64,000 bases of DNA, from positions 1-64,000 of the forward strand of contig CAZUGA010000008.1 in the NCBI GenBank assembly GCA_964619885.1, written 5' to 3'. Each line of letters starts with the position of its first letter. Position 1 is the first letter of the stretch. The position numbers and the translations under genes were made by a program. The stretch comes from CAZUGA01 sp964619885 (GTDB lineage: Bacteria; Pseudomonadota; Gammaproteobacteria; Methylococcales; UBA1147). Of the stretch, positions 9,404 through 18,804 are shown one piece after another. Under the pieces are notes generated by a model, which was not told the DNA's origin, made no database searches, and saw nothing but the letters and a program-made list of their open reading frames with translations.

Positions 9404-10327
9404 TTGGAATACGAATTTTACACGGCCGATGTTTTTACAAATCGGCTTTTTGAAGGGGCTCAAATCGCTGTTTTTCCGAATGCGGAAGGTTTGGGCGAGG
9501 CACGGATGCAGCAAATTTCCAATGAATTCAACTTGTCTGAAACGGTTTTTGTGTTCGCATCGGGCGATGACAAAACCAAACGACGAATGAAAGTTTTTTC
9601 AGGTTTCGGTGAAAAGGACTTCGCCGGCCATCCTGTTATCGCCACCGCTTACGTTTTGGCGGAAACCGGCAATATTTCGCTGAACGGGCACAGCAACCCG
9701 ATAGTCTTAGAGCAAAATGCCGGAGAAATAAACACGAATATCAGCGTAGAGGATGGTAAGGTTAAACTGGTTCAGTTTTCATTGAAACCAGAGCCCATCA
9801 TCGACCGTTTTGTCCCCAGGGACCAAGAATTGGCTGAATGCTTGTCGCTACCCATCGACGCCATCGAAAACAAGAAATACCATACGTTGATGGTATCCTG
9901 TGGTTTTCCTTACCTAATCATACCTCTGACGTCCTACCAAGCCGTTCGAAAAGCTACATTCAACTATTCGGCTTGGGGTCAAACCACGGCACCCGCAACT
10001 TCCGCGCAGGAATTATTGTTGTTCGCCAGCCAATCCGTCGATACTACAGCGGAGTTTCATGGCCGACTGGTCGGACCACACATCGGCATTAACGAAGACC
10101 CTCCAATCGGATCATCTATTCCAGCATTTACTAGTTATTTGTGCGCTCACTCACACATCCGAACCGGCACCTACACATTCGCGATCGACCGCGGCACTGA
10201 TTCCGGGCGACGCAGCTTGATACATATCGAAATGGATAATCGCGGGAACAACCAATTGACCGTCAGAGTCGGTGGTGAAGCAGTTATGGTATCGCACGGC
10301 AAAATCAACGTTCCTGATCCAGATTAG
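9404..10327 (+). CDS. PhzF-family isomerase/epimerase-like protein
   Basis: A 307-residue member of the PhzF fold, a two-domain diaminopimelate epimerase-like cytoplasmic enzyme. The N-terminus shows the family pattern YTADVFTNRLF and the catalytic glutamate in NLSETVFVF (E46). FSGFGEKDFAGHPVIATAYVL is the conserved GHP region of domain one. The usual GNP motif is replaced by GAQ near residues 18-20. PhzF proteins isomerise or epimerise small acids, and outside phenazine operons the substrate is usually unknown. No phenazine genes are present, so phenazine synthesis should not be inferred. The TTG start is supported by a purine-rich ribosome site (GAGAGAAAG) just upstream. Confidence 0.88.
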   Translation: MEYEFYTADVFTNRLFEGAQIAVFPNAEGLGEARMQQISNEFNLSETVFVFASGDDKTKRRMKVFSGFGEKDFAGHPVIATAYVLAETGNISLNGHSNPIVLEQNAGEINTNISVEDGKVKLVQFSLKPEPIIDRFVPRDQELAECLSLPIDAIENKKYHTLMVSCGFPYLIIPLTSYQAVRKATFNYSAWGQTTAPATSAQELLLFASQSVDTTAEFHGRLVGPHIGINEDPPIGSSIPAFTSYLCAHSHIRTGTYTFAIDRGTDSGRRSLIHIEMDNRGNNQLTVRVGGEAVMVSHGKINVPDPD

Positions 10328-10444
10328 GCTGATTCAACCATTATCCGCAATACATACCAAACACCGCTGCACGAAAAAATGGAAAACTTCAGTAATTTCG
10401 AATATGGCCGATAACCCAGGTGAAGTTGCGTTTTTTCGAACCTT

Positions 10445-11158
10445 ATGACCAGTATTTCACCCATTCGTCAGTCTATCCCACCCAGCACGCGTCCGGCACG
10501 AAATGTACCGCTTGCTGTCAATCGAGCCGAACAAAGTGGGCACCATCATGAAGAAGATCCACAGACAACACAGGACCGCAAAACTAACAATGACGGCTTG
10601 GTCAACAAAACCCGAACACAACTGACCGAAGAAGAACTTAAACAGTTACGCGAATTAAAACAACGCGACCGTGAAGTTCGCACCCACGAACAAGCACATC
10701 TAGCCGCAGCCGGTTCATTGGCCAAAGGCGGACCCAGCTTCAAATTTCAACGTGGTCCCGATGGACAACAATACGCGGTTGGTGGCGAGGTCAACATCGA
10801 CATTTCAGCAGAACCGGGTGATCCCAAGGCTACTATCGAAAAAGCACAACGCATCCGTCGCGCCGCGCTGGCACCGGCAAACCCATCAGCGCAAGATCGT
10901 TCCGTCGCCGCAGCCGCCACCCGGATTGAATCCGAAGCGCGCGCAGAATTGGCCCAGCAATCCGAATCCGATAAAACCGGTCATCAGAACCAGACTCACA
11001 ATACCCAAGCAATGAATACCACCGAAATCGCTTCGAAATGCGCCGAATGCGGCGGACAACACACCGCAGACTCTCACGACAAAGCCATCCAACTGCGGTT
11101 AAACTTTTCATCCGGCGAGCAATCCGGGCGAAAAACACTATTGAATCTTAATGCCTGA
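10445..11158 (+). CDS. SprA-related putative metalloprotease
   Basis: A 237-residue protein with a disordered, proline- and glutamine-rich N-terminus, a charged helix (EEELKQLRELKQRDREV) and then HEQAH, a zincin-type HExxH motif. The conserved segment GPDGQQYAVGGEVNIDIS, then the PGDP and A-rich helices with PSAQD, match the SprA-related family often annotated as putative metalloprotease. A C-terminal CAECGG segment is present but has no second CxxC partner. Family members lack a settled function. No signal peptide is evident. It is downstream of the PhzF-like gene and convergent with cti. Confidence 0.82.
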   Translation: MTSISPIRQSIPPSTRPARNVPLAVNRAEQSGHHHEEDPQTTQDRKTNNDGLVNKTRTQLTEEELKQLRELKQRDREVRTHEQAHLAAAGSLAKGGPSFKFQRGPDGQQYAVGGEVNIDISAEPGDPKATIEKAQRIRRAALAPANPSAQDRSVAAAATRIESEARAELAQQSESDKTGHQNQTHNTQAMNTTEIASKCAECGGQHTADSHDKAIQLRLNFSSGEQSGRKTLLNLNA

Positions 11159-11336
11159 CTACGCACGCTGACGTTAATCTGCGCCTTTTTAATTGCGTCA
11201 ACTGCGAATATTCATGTTGGCGATAATTCGCCGAATTTATCAGCGATTTAATATCGGGCGATATTGGCTGTGAACCGTTGCACATTGGGATTAATCTAAG
11301 GCTTAGCCGCGTGCAACTAATAACTTAGCAACCCTA

Positions 11337-13691
11337 TTACCTGTTCTCCAATCGGTTGTAATCGAATATGCCAGCTTCGAGCGAATTTTCGTTTCTATAG
11401 GCACTGTGTAGTTTATCACTATACCGCCAAAAGTCTGGCGCGGTGCGCCGAATGCCGAAGCGACCCAACAAACTTCGGTAATCTTCATCGTTTTTGAGTT
11501 CCGCAATTGCGTCGACAAATTCTGTTAGCTGGGACTTTTTGACATGGAAAAATGCATTTGGATACGCACCGACGAATCCCTTCGTCACCGTCAACGTATC
11601 CTCTTCTGGTAAATACTCAGTTGCTTCGGAGAAAAGGTGTGACACATTACTGTGTCCAACATTGTGAATTAGCGTATACATCCCGAGTACACCGGTTTCA
11701 CTATTTGTCACTGTCAGAAACACCGTTTGCGGCATCGGGCTTAAACGGATACCGTGCACGCGAGCCAATTCCTTCAATGATTTTTCGACGATAGGATCTT
11801 TGATTTGATCGATCGCGTAGGAACGATTCAATACGGCCCTTAGACGTTGCTGTAACAATTCGAACAATTCAGCCTTTGGATTATTTGTTCGGTAATCGAT
11901 ACCCGAATCCTGGTCAAAATTGATACGCCGTCCATAGATATAACTTTTAACGTTCTCGCTCGCGCCCCTGTACCAATAATTTCGTTCCTTTTCGCGGTCT
12001 TTTCGCGGGAGCAAAGTTAGGAAATTAAACTCGCCTTCCATGCGCAAAAAATCCATGTATAGCCGTGAATTCAGCTGATGACCATAGTTACCGTAGACAT
12101 CAAACCCCGCTACCAGGAGATAATGAATCCGCTCGAGTAGCGGGTAACCGATAACCCACGCAGTTTTGGGTGGATCTCCGACAAAGCCTTGCACCACGCT
12201 GGCACTATCGAAATGACGAAATATCGTCAATGCTGCATTCGGATTGCGTCCATCTCCATTCCAGATCAGATCTAACGAGACATCTTTCTTGTCAGTTAGG
12301 TTTTTCTCTAAATAACGCGCCTTTGCCTTCAGATAATTTTTTTGGCGTCTTGAGTATTCTAACCAAGCGAGCATTGCCGTACTGTTGCTTTGGTTTTGTG
12401 CGGGCAACCTCAGATTAGACTTTTCTTTGGCAAGGAATTCGCTTTGAGGATAAAGGAGAGGATGATCCGGATCGACAAATACAACCCAAAATTGATCTTC
12501 GATCACATTGAGCGCCATCTGACCTCGGCACACCGGACCTTTAATAAAACCCATAATCGTAAACTGCGCCTCATCCAGCATAAACCGATAGCGTGACGAA
12601 ACCGGAATAGCTCGGAATGCCATAAACGGGTTGGCCGAAGTGTCCACCTTATACGACGGCAATCTCGGCACTTCATACTGCGGGGTCAGAAATAATTCCC
12701 GGTATCGCGCCATTCGCATCGGGCTCAACGCGTACGGCATATGGGTTTTCACCAAGATGGTGGAACGGACCGGTTGCAAGCGGTAATAAAACTTATCGGT
12801 TTTTGGATCATCATAGGGACGCCGGGTGGCAATCAATTCGATCCGATCACCAGGCTTGCTCTTAGACCGTACCAAGCGAAAGAATGATGGTGTTTCTTTT
12901 CCGTCAAAATACAAATGCGCTAAGAACAAATGCTCATAAATATAACGAGCCATCAATTGCTGTTTCAGCGATCTACCGTTTAAAAATGTCTCCCATTCCG
13001 CTATTCGTACCGAGTCATCCTTCGAAATTGGTGCGGGCTTCTGATGGTGCGCGCCCTGTTTCAACCACTCTACGATTACATCGTGCTCTGAATCAGGGAG
13101 CCCGGGGAATCCATAGGGCATCCCCCATAACGGATAGTCCTTGGCGAAACTTTCAAACTCTTCTATTTTGGGGCATTGTTGATCACGATCCAAAGAAAGA
13201 TCGAAACTTTCCGGAAGGCGGTCACCCCTAGGGAGCGGGTGAAGCCTTTTCAGCTCAAGCATTCGCGCCATTGTTCCGCCGCTTAGGTTGGCTGCTTCGG
13301 TCTGATCTCTTTCATTCAAGACTGGATAGAAGCCTTTATGTCGCCATTGTTCTGTGGTGTGCGCATCATCGAAAAGGCGAGTAAGATTCGCCGCCAATAG
13401 GCGTGAACCGTCATACACTTTTTTTTTGCTTGCGCCCCGTTCAATGCCTTCGACAGCACTCAATTTCAATTGGCAGGGCGCGTCGTAGCAACCGTGACAA
13501 ACTACGCAACGATTCTCCAGAATAGGTTTTACATCGCGCAAATAGTCGATACTTCCAGATACTGGATCAACTAATCGATTACGCGGGTAGGCCGGCCCAT
13601 ATTGTTTATCTAATTCAATCTTTTGCAGAGCAACACAGCCGACAATTACAGAGATTAAAAGTAGAAAGATTATTCCGCGAATTTTAGCCAT
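11337..13691 (-). CDS. cti: Fatty acid cis/trans isomerase (cytochrome c-type)
   Basis: Cti converts cis to trans double bonds of membrane phospholipid acyl chains in place, which quickly stiffens the membrane under solvent, heat or osmotic stress. The 784-residue product fits the family length. It has an N-terminal hydrophobic signal with a lipobox-like I-V-G-C (C19), then a haem c motif CVVCH at 62-66, as in known Cti proteins. The signal directs it to the periplasm, and the lipobox suggests a lipid anchor. I chose ATG at 13691 over the TTG one codon upstream. It is monocistronic as far as I can see, and convergent with the gene ending at 11158. Confidence 0.93.
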   Translation of the reverse strand: MAKIRGIIFLLLISVIVGCVALQKIELDKQYGPAYPRNRLVDPVSGSIDYLRDVKPILENRCVVCHGCYDAPCQLKLSAVEGIERGASKKKVYDGSRLLAANLTRLFDDAHTTEQWRHKGFYPVLNERDQTEAANLSGGTMARMLELKRLHPLPRGDRLPESFDLSLDRDQQCPKIEEFESFAKDYPLWGMPYGFPGLPDSEHDVIVEWLKQGAHHQKPAPISKDDSVRIAEWETFLNGRSLKQQLMARYIYEHLFLAHLYFDGKETPSFFRLVRSKSKPGDRIELIATRRPYDDPKTDKFYYRLQPVRSTILVKTHMPYALSPMRMARYRELFLTPQYEVPRLPSYKVDTSANPFMAFRAIPVSSRYRFMLDEAQFTIMGFIKGPVCRGQMALNVIEDQFWVVFVDPDHPLLYPQSEFLAKEKSNLRLPAQNQSNSTAMLAWLEYSRRQKNYLKAKARYLEKNLTDKKDVSLDLIWNGDGRNPNAALTIFRHFDSASVVQGFVGDPPKTAWVIGYPLLERIHYLLVAGFDVYGNYGHQLNSRLYMDFLRMEGEFNFLTLLPRKDREKERNYWYRGASENVKSYIYGRRINFDQDSGIDYRTNNPKAELFELLQQRLRAVLNRSYAIDQIKDPIVEKSLKELARVHGIRLSPMPQTVFLTVTNSETGVLGMYTLIHNVGHSNVSHLFSEATEYLPEEDTLTVTKGFVGAYPNAFFHVKKSQLTEFVDAIAELKNDEDYRSLLGRFGIRRTAPDFWRYSDKLHSAYRNENSLEAGIFDYNRLENR

Positions 13692-13783
13692 CAAACGCTC
13701 GCCTCAAGTAAAAGTTTCTGCTCCCGTCTAGGACATATCGGGCACAATCCGAGCCGGCCCACCGGTTGTTGCGAGCGCATTTT

Positions 13784-14377
13784 TTAGCCTTTTGGAATTT
13801 TTGATATCTCTGTATCCTTGTTGTAATCCACGCCCACGCTAACAATAAAACTTGTTACATCCTCAAGACTCATATCGGATTTCACGACTTTTGATTCATG
13901 GACGATGATGGTAAACCCCGATGTCGGGTTCGGCGATGTTGGGACATAGAGCACATACATATCATCTTTTTTGTTGGTCACATAGCCCGGAACCCAAAGT
14001 CCGTCCTTAGGGTATTCGATGTAAACCACTTCGCGGATGTCTCCGGCCTTATCTTCCACCTTAACCATACTGATCAGCTTTTTGGATATTCGATACACTG
14101 AATTCAAAAACGGTATGTGCCGAATTACGTATTCAAAGCCCATCACGATATAGGATTTGTGATGTTTAACCCGATAGCCGACAAAACACAGCGCCGATAT
14201 GACAATCGCGAAGGTCAACGCGGCAACCAGATAACTCTCGTAATAGCCGTACATGCCGGTGATCAATCCGGAAACGATATTCTTCAAGAACAGGACAACT
14301 TCCAGAACGATCACGATGGGTATAACCGCGAGCACGCCAACCAATAAATAATGCAATAAAGTCTTTAATTGATTCAT
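13784..14377 (-). CDS. DUF502 family membrane protein
   Basis: A roughly 200-residue protein with two N-terminal transmembrane helices (LLVGVLAVIPIVIVLEVV and VAALTFAIVISALCFVG), then a soluble domain with the conserved patterns IPFLNSVYRISKK and the GFV/PTSPNPTSGFTI region of DUF502. Its function is unknown. ATG at 14377 has GAGAG six bases upstream and looks the better start. ATG at 14398 would add seven residues. It is followed by an aminotransferase relic on the same strand, with no obvious functional link. Confidence 0.88.
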   Translation of the reverse strand: MNQLKTLLHYLLVGVLAVIPIVIVLEVVLFLKNIVSGLITGMYGYYESYLVAALTFAIVISALCFVGYRVKHHKSYIVMGFEYVIRHIPFLNSVYRISKKLISMVKVEDKAGDIREVVYIEYPKDGLWVPGYVTNKKDDMYVLYVPTSPNPTSGFTIIVHESKVVKSDMSLEDVTSFIVSVGVDYNKDTEISKIPKG

Positions 14378-14447
14378 GGTAACTCTCGTTTTAGTCATGT
14401 TTATCCGATTGAAATCTCTACAACCATCGCCAATGTTATTGACCGCT

Positions 14448-14857
14448 TCAAGCTAAATCAACCAATCCTTTGACCAATCTATCGATAGCGCTTTGCGCGG
14501 TAGATTTATCCAACGCCGCAAACGCCACTCTGATAAAACATCCCCCATCGATACCAAAAGCCGAGCCGGGAATCACCGCGACTCCATATTCGCTTATCAA
14601 CCTTTCGACCAAAACCATATCGTCCAAATCGGTGTTGACTCGAATTAAAATGTAAAAAGCCCCCTGGGACATTGGCGTATCGATTATTGATCCCAACCCT
14701 TGCAGCCGGTGCAAGAGATATTCACGGATCTCTAGGATCAAACCCAACTTACTTGCGCAAAAAGTTTTGCCTTCGGACAACGCACCAACGGCAGCATATT
14801 GCGATACCAACGTCGGGCAAATCAATACGGTACCCTGGGGTTTTTCGAATAAAATCA
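14448..14857 (-). pseudogene. Truncated class I/II aminotransferase (C-terminal third only)
   Basis: The open frame from 14825 encodes 125 residues that match only the C-terminal part of PLP-dependent aspartate-type aminotransferases: ICPTLVSQYAAVGAL, then the small-domain patterns MSQGAFYILI, LISEYGVAVIPGSAFG and CFIRVAFA. Homology extends upstream in frame for about ten more residues (LFEKPQGTVL) to an in-frame TAG near 14858. The PLP-binding lysine and the whole large domain are missing, so it cannot be an active enzyme. The remaining 85 bases up to the POT gene show no coding sign. It is best read as a deletion relic. Confidence 0.85.
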
Positions 14858-14942
14858 GCTATGACTAGGATAATTGGTGTTTGCACAACCGAAACGCGAG
14901 GCTTCCAGGTAATTTGTAGCTTTTATCCGTCACACCGCGTCG

Positions 14943-16286
14943 TCATGCTAGCGGCTGCTCGTCCTGCACGTACGAAACCTCTTGATAGCTGCGAATCACC
15001 CAAAGAAACACGATAGCTGTCGCAAACATCAAGCCGGTAAAAAACCAAAAATAACTGGCGCCGGCTAACTTGCTACTACCGTCTTGGTTCAAAATAACGA
15101 AATTGACCGCGCTGGTAAATAAGTTTCCAAGCGCGACCGACATCAGAAAAAAAGCCATGATAAACGACTTCATTTTCTTGGGCGCCTGAGTGTATGCAAA
15201 TTCTAAACAAGTAATCGAAACCATTACTTCGGCAGACGTTAACACAATATAAGCCAAAACTTGCCACGCTATATTCGGCGTTAGTCCCAAATCTATTTGG
15301 CTTTGAATCCAGGCTGGAATAGCAAAGGCCGCGCAGGTGACAAACATCCCGATCGAAATTTTCCGGAGTGCGGTCAATTCCATTAGCCGCGATACAGATG
15401 GATAAACAACAAAGGAAAATAACGGCACCAATAGCATGATCAACAAGGGATTGGCGGCCTGTATTTGCGAGGGCAGGACTTCCAATCCAAACACCATTCT
15501 ATCCATTTTTTGCGCTTGCAAAACCCAGGATGAACCGGTCTGATCGAACAAGGCCCAAAACATTGCAACGAACAGAAAGATCACCGAAAGCTTACCCATT
15601 GTTTTCAAACCTTCCGCGCTAAACACCTCCCGAATGAATCCGCCGCCGGCCGCTGGAATATGCACAAATTTATAACGCCCGGACCAAAACGCCAAGGTCG
15701 CCAGCAACATCAATAAACCAGGAACGGCAAAAGCAACGCTGGCACCGTATCGATCCAATAACCAAGGAATAATCAACATCGATAGGAACGCACCCAGGTT
15801 AATCGAAAAATAAAACCAACCAAATACCGGGCTCATTAAATGCTGGTTACTCCGGCCGAACTGGTCACCCACATGCGACGACACGCAAGGCTTGATCCCG
15901 CCGGCACCCAATGCAATCAATCCCTGCCCAACCAAAAGACCGGTCCGAGTATCGTCAACGGCTAGCGCAAAATGACCCAAACAATAGACCAATGAAAGCA
16001 GAATAATCGTACGGTACTTGCCCAATAACCCATCCGCAACCAACGCGCCGAGCAACGGCGTCATATAGACCGCTGATACGAACAAATGAAAATAACCTTT
16101 GGCTTCCTCCTCGCTCATGACATCCAATTCCCCGGCACTGTTCATCAGATGCTGGGTCATAAAAACGACCAAAATGGCACGCATTCCGTAATAGCTGAAA
16201 CGCTCGGCGGCTTCATTGGCAATAATATTCGGTATCCCGCTGGGCATCGCACTTGAAGCGACGGGAGCGGTTCTATATTTAGTCAA
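14943..16286 (-). CDS. POT/PTR2 family proton-dependent peptide transporter
   Basis: A 447-residue major facilitator of the inner membrane. The family signature is present in helix 1 (NEAAERFSYYGMRAIL, with the ExxER-type motif), and in the region FVSAVYMTPLLGALVADGLLGKYRTI and GAGGIKPCVSSHVGDQF. It should import di- or tripeptides with protons. The C-terminal half has the expected remaining helices. The TTG start directly abuts the TGA stop of the upstream phosphoesterase (TGATTG), which suggests translational coupling. ATG at codon 14 is an alternative start. No peptidase gene is adjacent. Confidence 0.92.
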   Translation of the reverse strand: MTKYRTAPVASSAMPSGIPNIIANEAAERFSYYGMRAILVVFMTQHLMNSAGELDVMSEEEAKGYFHLFVSAVYMTPLLGALVADGLLGKYRTIILLSLVYCLGHFALAVDDTRTGLLVGQGLIALGAGGIKPCVSSHVGDQFGRSNQHLMSPVFGWFYFSINLGAFLSMLIIPWLLDRYGASVAFAVPGLLMLLATLAFWSGRYKFVHIPAAGGGFIREVFSAEGLKTMGKLSVIFLFVAMFWALFDQTGSSWVLQAQKMDRMVFGLEVLPSQIQAANPLLIMLLVPLFSFVVYPSVSRLMELTALRKISIGMFVTCAAFAIPAWIQSQIDLGLTPNIAWQVLAYIVLTSAEVMVSITCLEFAYTQAPKKMKSFIMAFFLMSVALGNLFTSAVNFVILNQDGSSKLAGASYFWFFTGLMFATAIVFLWVIRSYQEVSYVQDEQPLA

Positions 16287-17090
16287 TCAGGCAACCTCAT
16301 AAGTACTCTGAATTTCCGGTGCGCCATATTCCGCACCACCGACCACAACCCGTAGATTCGGCAAAATGTCAATTCGACCCGCGTGGTGCGTATGGCCGCA
16401 GTATACCGTCAGCGCCTTATCCGACCATTTTGTCATTAGTCCGCTCAACACATCGCCAACCGCTTTGCAGGTAAAATGCGGCAACCATTCATCACCACCG
16501 ATCTGCCCTTTGTACAAACAAGCTCGCTTAAACGGCGGCACGTGGGTTAATACAATAACCCGCCGGTAACGCGTCAGCGCCTCACTAGTCACAGTGTACA
16601 AATAGGCCGCCGCTTCATCCCCCAGCAATCCCAGTTTTTCTCCACGGCTAACTGCATCCAACCCAGCCAAATCACCGATCAGTCGAAAATCATTCAACAT
16701 TACCGACGACCCGGCATAATCACCCAAACGCCCATCACCCCAACCGTCGTGGCCAACCAAAGCAGTATTCGGCGTTAGCTCGACCACGCCACTGGCCGGG
16801 AGCCAGTTCAAATTTTGATTGTTTCGGCTCAACGCTGTCACTCTTTCGCGCACTTGAGCGATACTGCCCCGATAATAATCGTGATTCCCCAGCACAAAAT
16901 AGATCGGTAGCGATAGCTTGGCTTCTACATACTCCAAATATTCGACAATATTCCCCGCCTGCCCTATATCCCCACCGATCAGAACCACATCAGATTGCTC
17001 CCGAGCAATCTGACCACAAAAGCTATCGATCTGTTCCGCCTGCAAAAAGTCCAAATGCACATCGGTAATCCAGGTGACTCTGGTTTTCAT
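16287..17090 (-). CDS. Calcineurin-like metallophosphoesterase
   Basis: A 267-residue cytoplasmic phosphoesterase with all the metal-binding blocks of the superfamily in order: DVHLD near residue 11, GGDIG near 39, GNHDYY near 67, LTHVPP near 187 and GHTHHAG near 230. Metal ligands are therefore complete and it should be an active phosphatase or nuclease. The substrate cannot be told from sequence. It is the first gene of a two-gene unit with the POT transporter. Its ATG start faces the lipoprotein gene at 17227 across a 136-base divergent region. Confidence 0.9.
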   Translation of the reverse strand: MKTRVTWITDVHLDFLQAEQIDSFCGQIAREQSDVVLIGGDIGQAGNIVEYLEYVEAKLSLPIYFVLGNHDYYRGSIAQVRERVTALSRNNQNLNWLPASGVVELTPNTALVGHDGWGDGRLGDYAGSSVMLNDFRLIGDLAGLDAVSRGEKLGLLGDEAAAYLYTVTSEALTRYRRVIVLTHVPPFKRACLYKGQIGGDEWLPHFTCKAVGDVLSGLMTKWSDKALTVYCGHTHHAGRIDILPNLRVVVGGAEYGAPEIQSTYEVA

Positions 17091-17226
17091 TCATTCAATC
17101 CAAAATGCAGCCGACATTAACCCATCGGCTATTGTTCCGATTCAATTTTACCCGTAGCCTGTCGCACTAAAAATTTGTTAGTCTAACTGGCCATTATAAA
17201 GACCTGCACAAACCGAGACAGTTAAT

Positions 17227-17658
17227 TTGAAAAACAATCGAACCACCCGTAGTCTCCGACGACCGCACTACGGTAGATGCACCCGTGCGCTCCTGTCCAT
17301 CATATTTTGCCTGCAAGCCTGCACGACGGTAACGACGAAATTACCGGATGGAAGTCAAACCACCCGCTCAATAGAGGAATTCGAACAGTACGCAGAATCG
17401 GTCTTCAAACGGCAAAATCAAGCGACCACCCGTATCGGTGAAATACTGGAAGGGGACCTGGATACGTCGGTATACACTGAATTGGAAGCGGCGGAAGAAC
17501 GAATGCTAAAAAAATGCGCTGCAATCAACCGTATAGCACGCCAGCAGATGGACCAACAAAAGACTAGTATTTTGCAGGAAATCGAGGTCAAACAAAGCAT
17601 CGGTGCGTGCGATTATGCTACGCAACAGGTTGAGCGTATATTCGATCACATGCAATGA
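17227..17658 (+). CDS. Small predicted lipoprotein, unknown function
   Basis: A 143-residue protein I do not recognise. A basic N-terminus is followed by a short hydrophobic stretch and a lipobox-like L-Q-A-C with C32, so the mature protein (about 112 residues) is probably a lipoprotein. The rest is charged and helical, likely a coiled coil, and has two more cysteines (near 93 and 127) that could pair in the periplasm. The TTG start is weak. No clear ribosome site precedes it and the real start may differ. It lies 63 bases upstream of the FAD oxidoreductase gene. Confidence 0.6.
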   Translation: MKNNRTTRSLRRPHYGRCTRALLSIIFCLQACTTVTTKLPDGSQTTRSIEEFEQYAESVFKRQNQATTRIGEILEGDLDTSVYTELEAAEERMLKKCAAINRIARQQMDQQKTSILQEIEVKQSIGACDYATQQVERIFDHMQ

Positions 17659-17721
17659 ACTCTAGTAACGTAAAATTCTTCAACAACTAATACGCTAAGA
17701 ACTATCTCCGCCACTAATCTT

Positions 17722-18804
17722 TTGAACAAACTGGCGACAATAGATTTTTTAATTGTCGGGCAAGGCCTGGCAGGATCGATATTGGCCTGGTTACTTTTAC
17801 GCGAGGGGCAGCGCATAATCGTTTGCGATCCCGGTAAGAATAACTCAGCCTCGCGAATCGCTGCCGGTATCGTTAATCCGATACTGGGTAAACGATTCGT
17901 CAAAGCGCCGTCCACCGAACTGTATCTGCAAGAAGCATTGACCCTATACCAACAGATCGGGGAATTCTTCCGCCAAGCCTTCTATTATAAAAAACCGATG
18001 CTAAGGCTATTCAACGATGCCAATGAACGTACTTCATTTTTTAAGCGCATTGATGATTCTAATTATCAACCCTACATAGGCACATCGATCGGTCCTAAAA
18101 CCAACCTTCACGGTCTTAAATTAGAATTTGGTGGCTACCAGCAATTGAATAGTGGTTTTTTGGATTGTGATCGGTTCTTGCGAACATTACGGGCACATTT
18201 TTCAACCGAAAACAGCTTGTTATCCGAAGCCATTGACTACGATGAGATAGCACAACGTAAATCCGGCATTCATTGGCACGGTAAGCGGGTCAATCGCATG
18301 GTTTGTTGCGATGGTTTTGCAACCAACGCCAATCCATGGTTTTCTTGGTTACCGTTTCAGCCTTCCAAGGGCGAAATATTGAGCTTAAAGAGTGAAACCA
18401 ATATGCCAGATGCCATAGTCAACAAAGGGCGATGGTTGTTAGCGTTGGACCAACAATCGTTCAAGCTAGGCGCGACCTACCAATGGACCCCGTTGGATAC
18501 TGTCCCGAGCCAGCCCGCAAGGGATAACTTACTTAAATTCTACAACGAACTATTTGCAGCACCGCCACAAGCAAGCGTGGTCCAACACCAAGCTGGGATC
18601 CGTCCCGGTACGCTGGATAAATCACCTTTCATCGGCGCGCACCCAGAATGCAAAGAAATAATGGTATTTAACGGCTTTGGATCGACTGGGGTGCTAAGAA
18701 TCCCATATTATGCGGAACGTCTTAAACAACACTTGTTACACGCATCTCCGTTACCCAGGTCGGCCAACATAAATCGATACTATGCGCGCTACACGTCTGG
18801 TTGA
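17722..18804 (+). CDS. FAD-dependent oxidoreductase, DAO family (MnmC1/MnmL-like candidate)
   Basis: A 360-residue flavoprotein of the glycine/D-amino acid oxidase fold. The dinucleotide motif VGQGLAG is at 12-18, and the typical C-terminal flavin region GIRPGTLDKSPFIGAHP with GFGSTGVLRIP is present. Its gene ends 23 bases inside the next gene, an MnmM-like methyltransferase. In E. coli MnmC, a DAO domain removes carboxymethyl from cmnm5U34 of tRNA and a methyltransferase domain then makes mnm5U. I infer that this pair does the same two steps on separate proteins. Other DAO substrates such as amino acids cannot be ruled out. The TTG start has no strong ribosome site. Confidence 0.82.
   Translation: MNKLATIDFLIVGQGLAGSILAWLLLREGQRIIVCDPGKNNSASRIAAGIVNPILGKRFVKAPSTELYLQEALTLYQQIGEFFRQAFYYKKPMLRLFNDANERTSFFKRIDDSNYQPYIGTSIGPKTNLHGLKLEFGGYQQLNSGFLDCDRFLRTLRAHFSTENSLLSEAIDYDEIAQRKSGIHWHGKRVNRMVCCDGFATNANPWFSWLPFQPSKGEILSLKSETNMPDAIVNKGRWLLALDQQSFKLGATYQWTPLDTVPSQPARDNLLKFYNELFAAPPQASVVQHQAGIRPGTLDKSPFIGAHPECKEIMVFNGFGSTGVLRIPYYAERLKQHLLHASPLPRSANINRYYARYTSG

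Noticed and set aside
9404..10327. PhzF-like gene as a sign of phenazine synthesis
   Set aside because: No other phenazine gene is present. PhzF-like proteins are common outside phenazine pathways.
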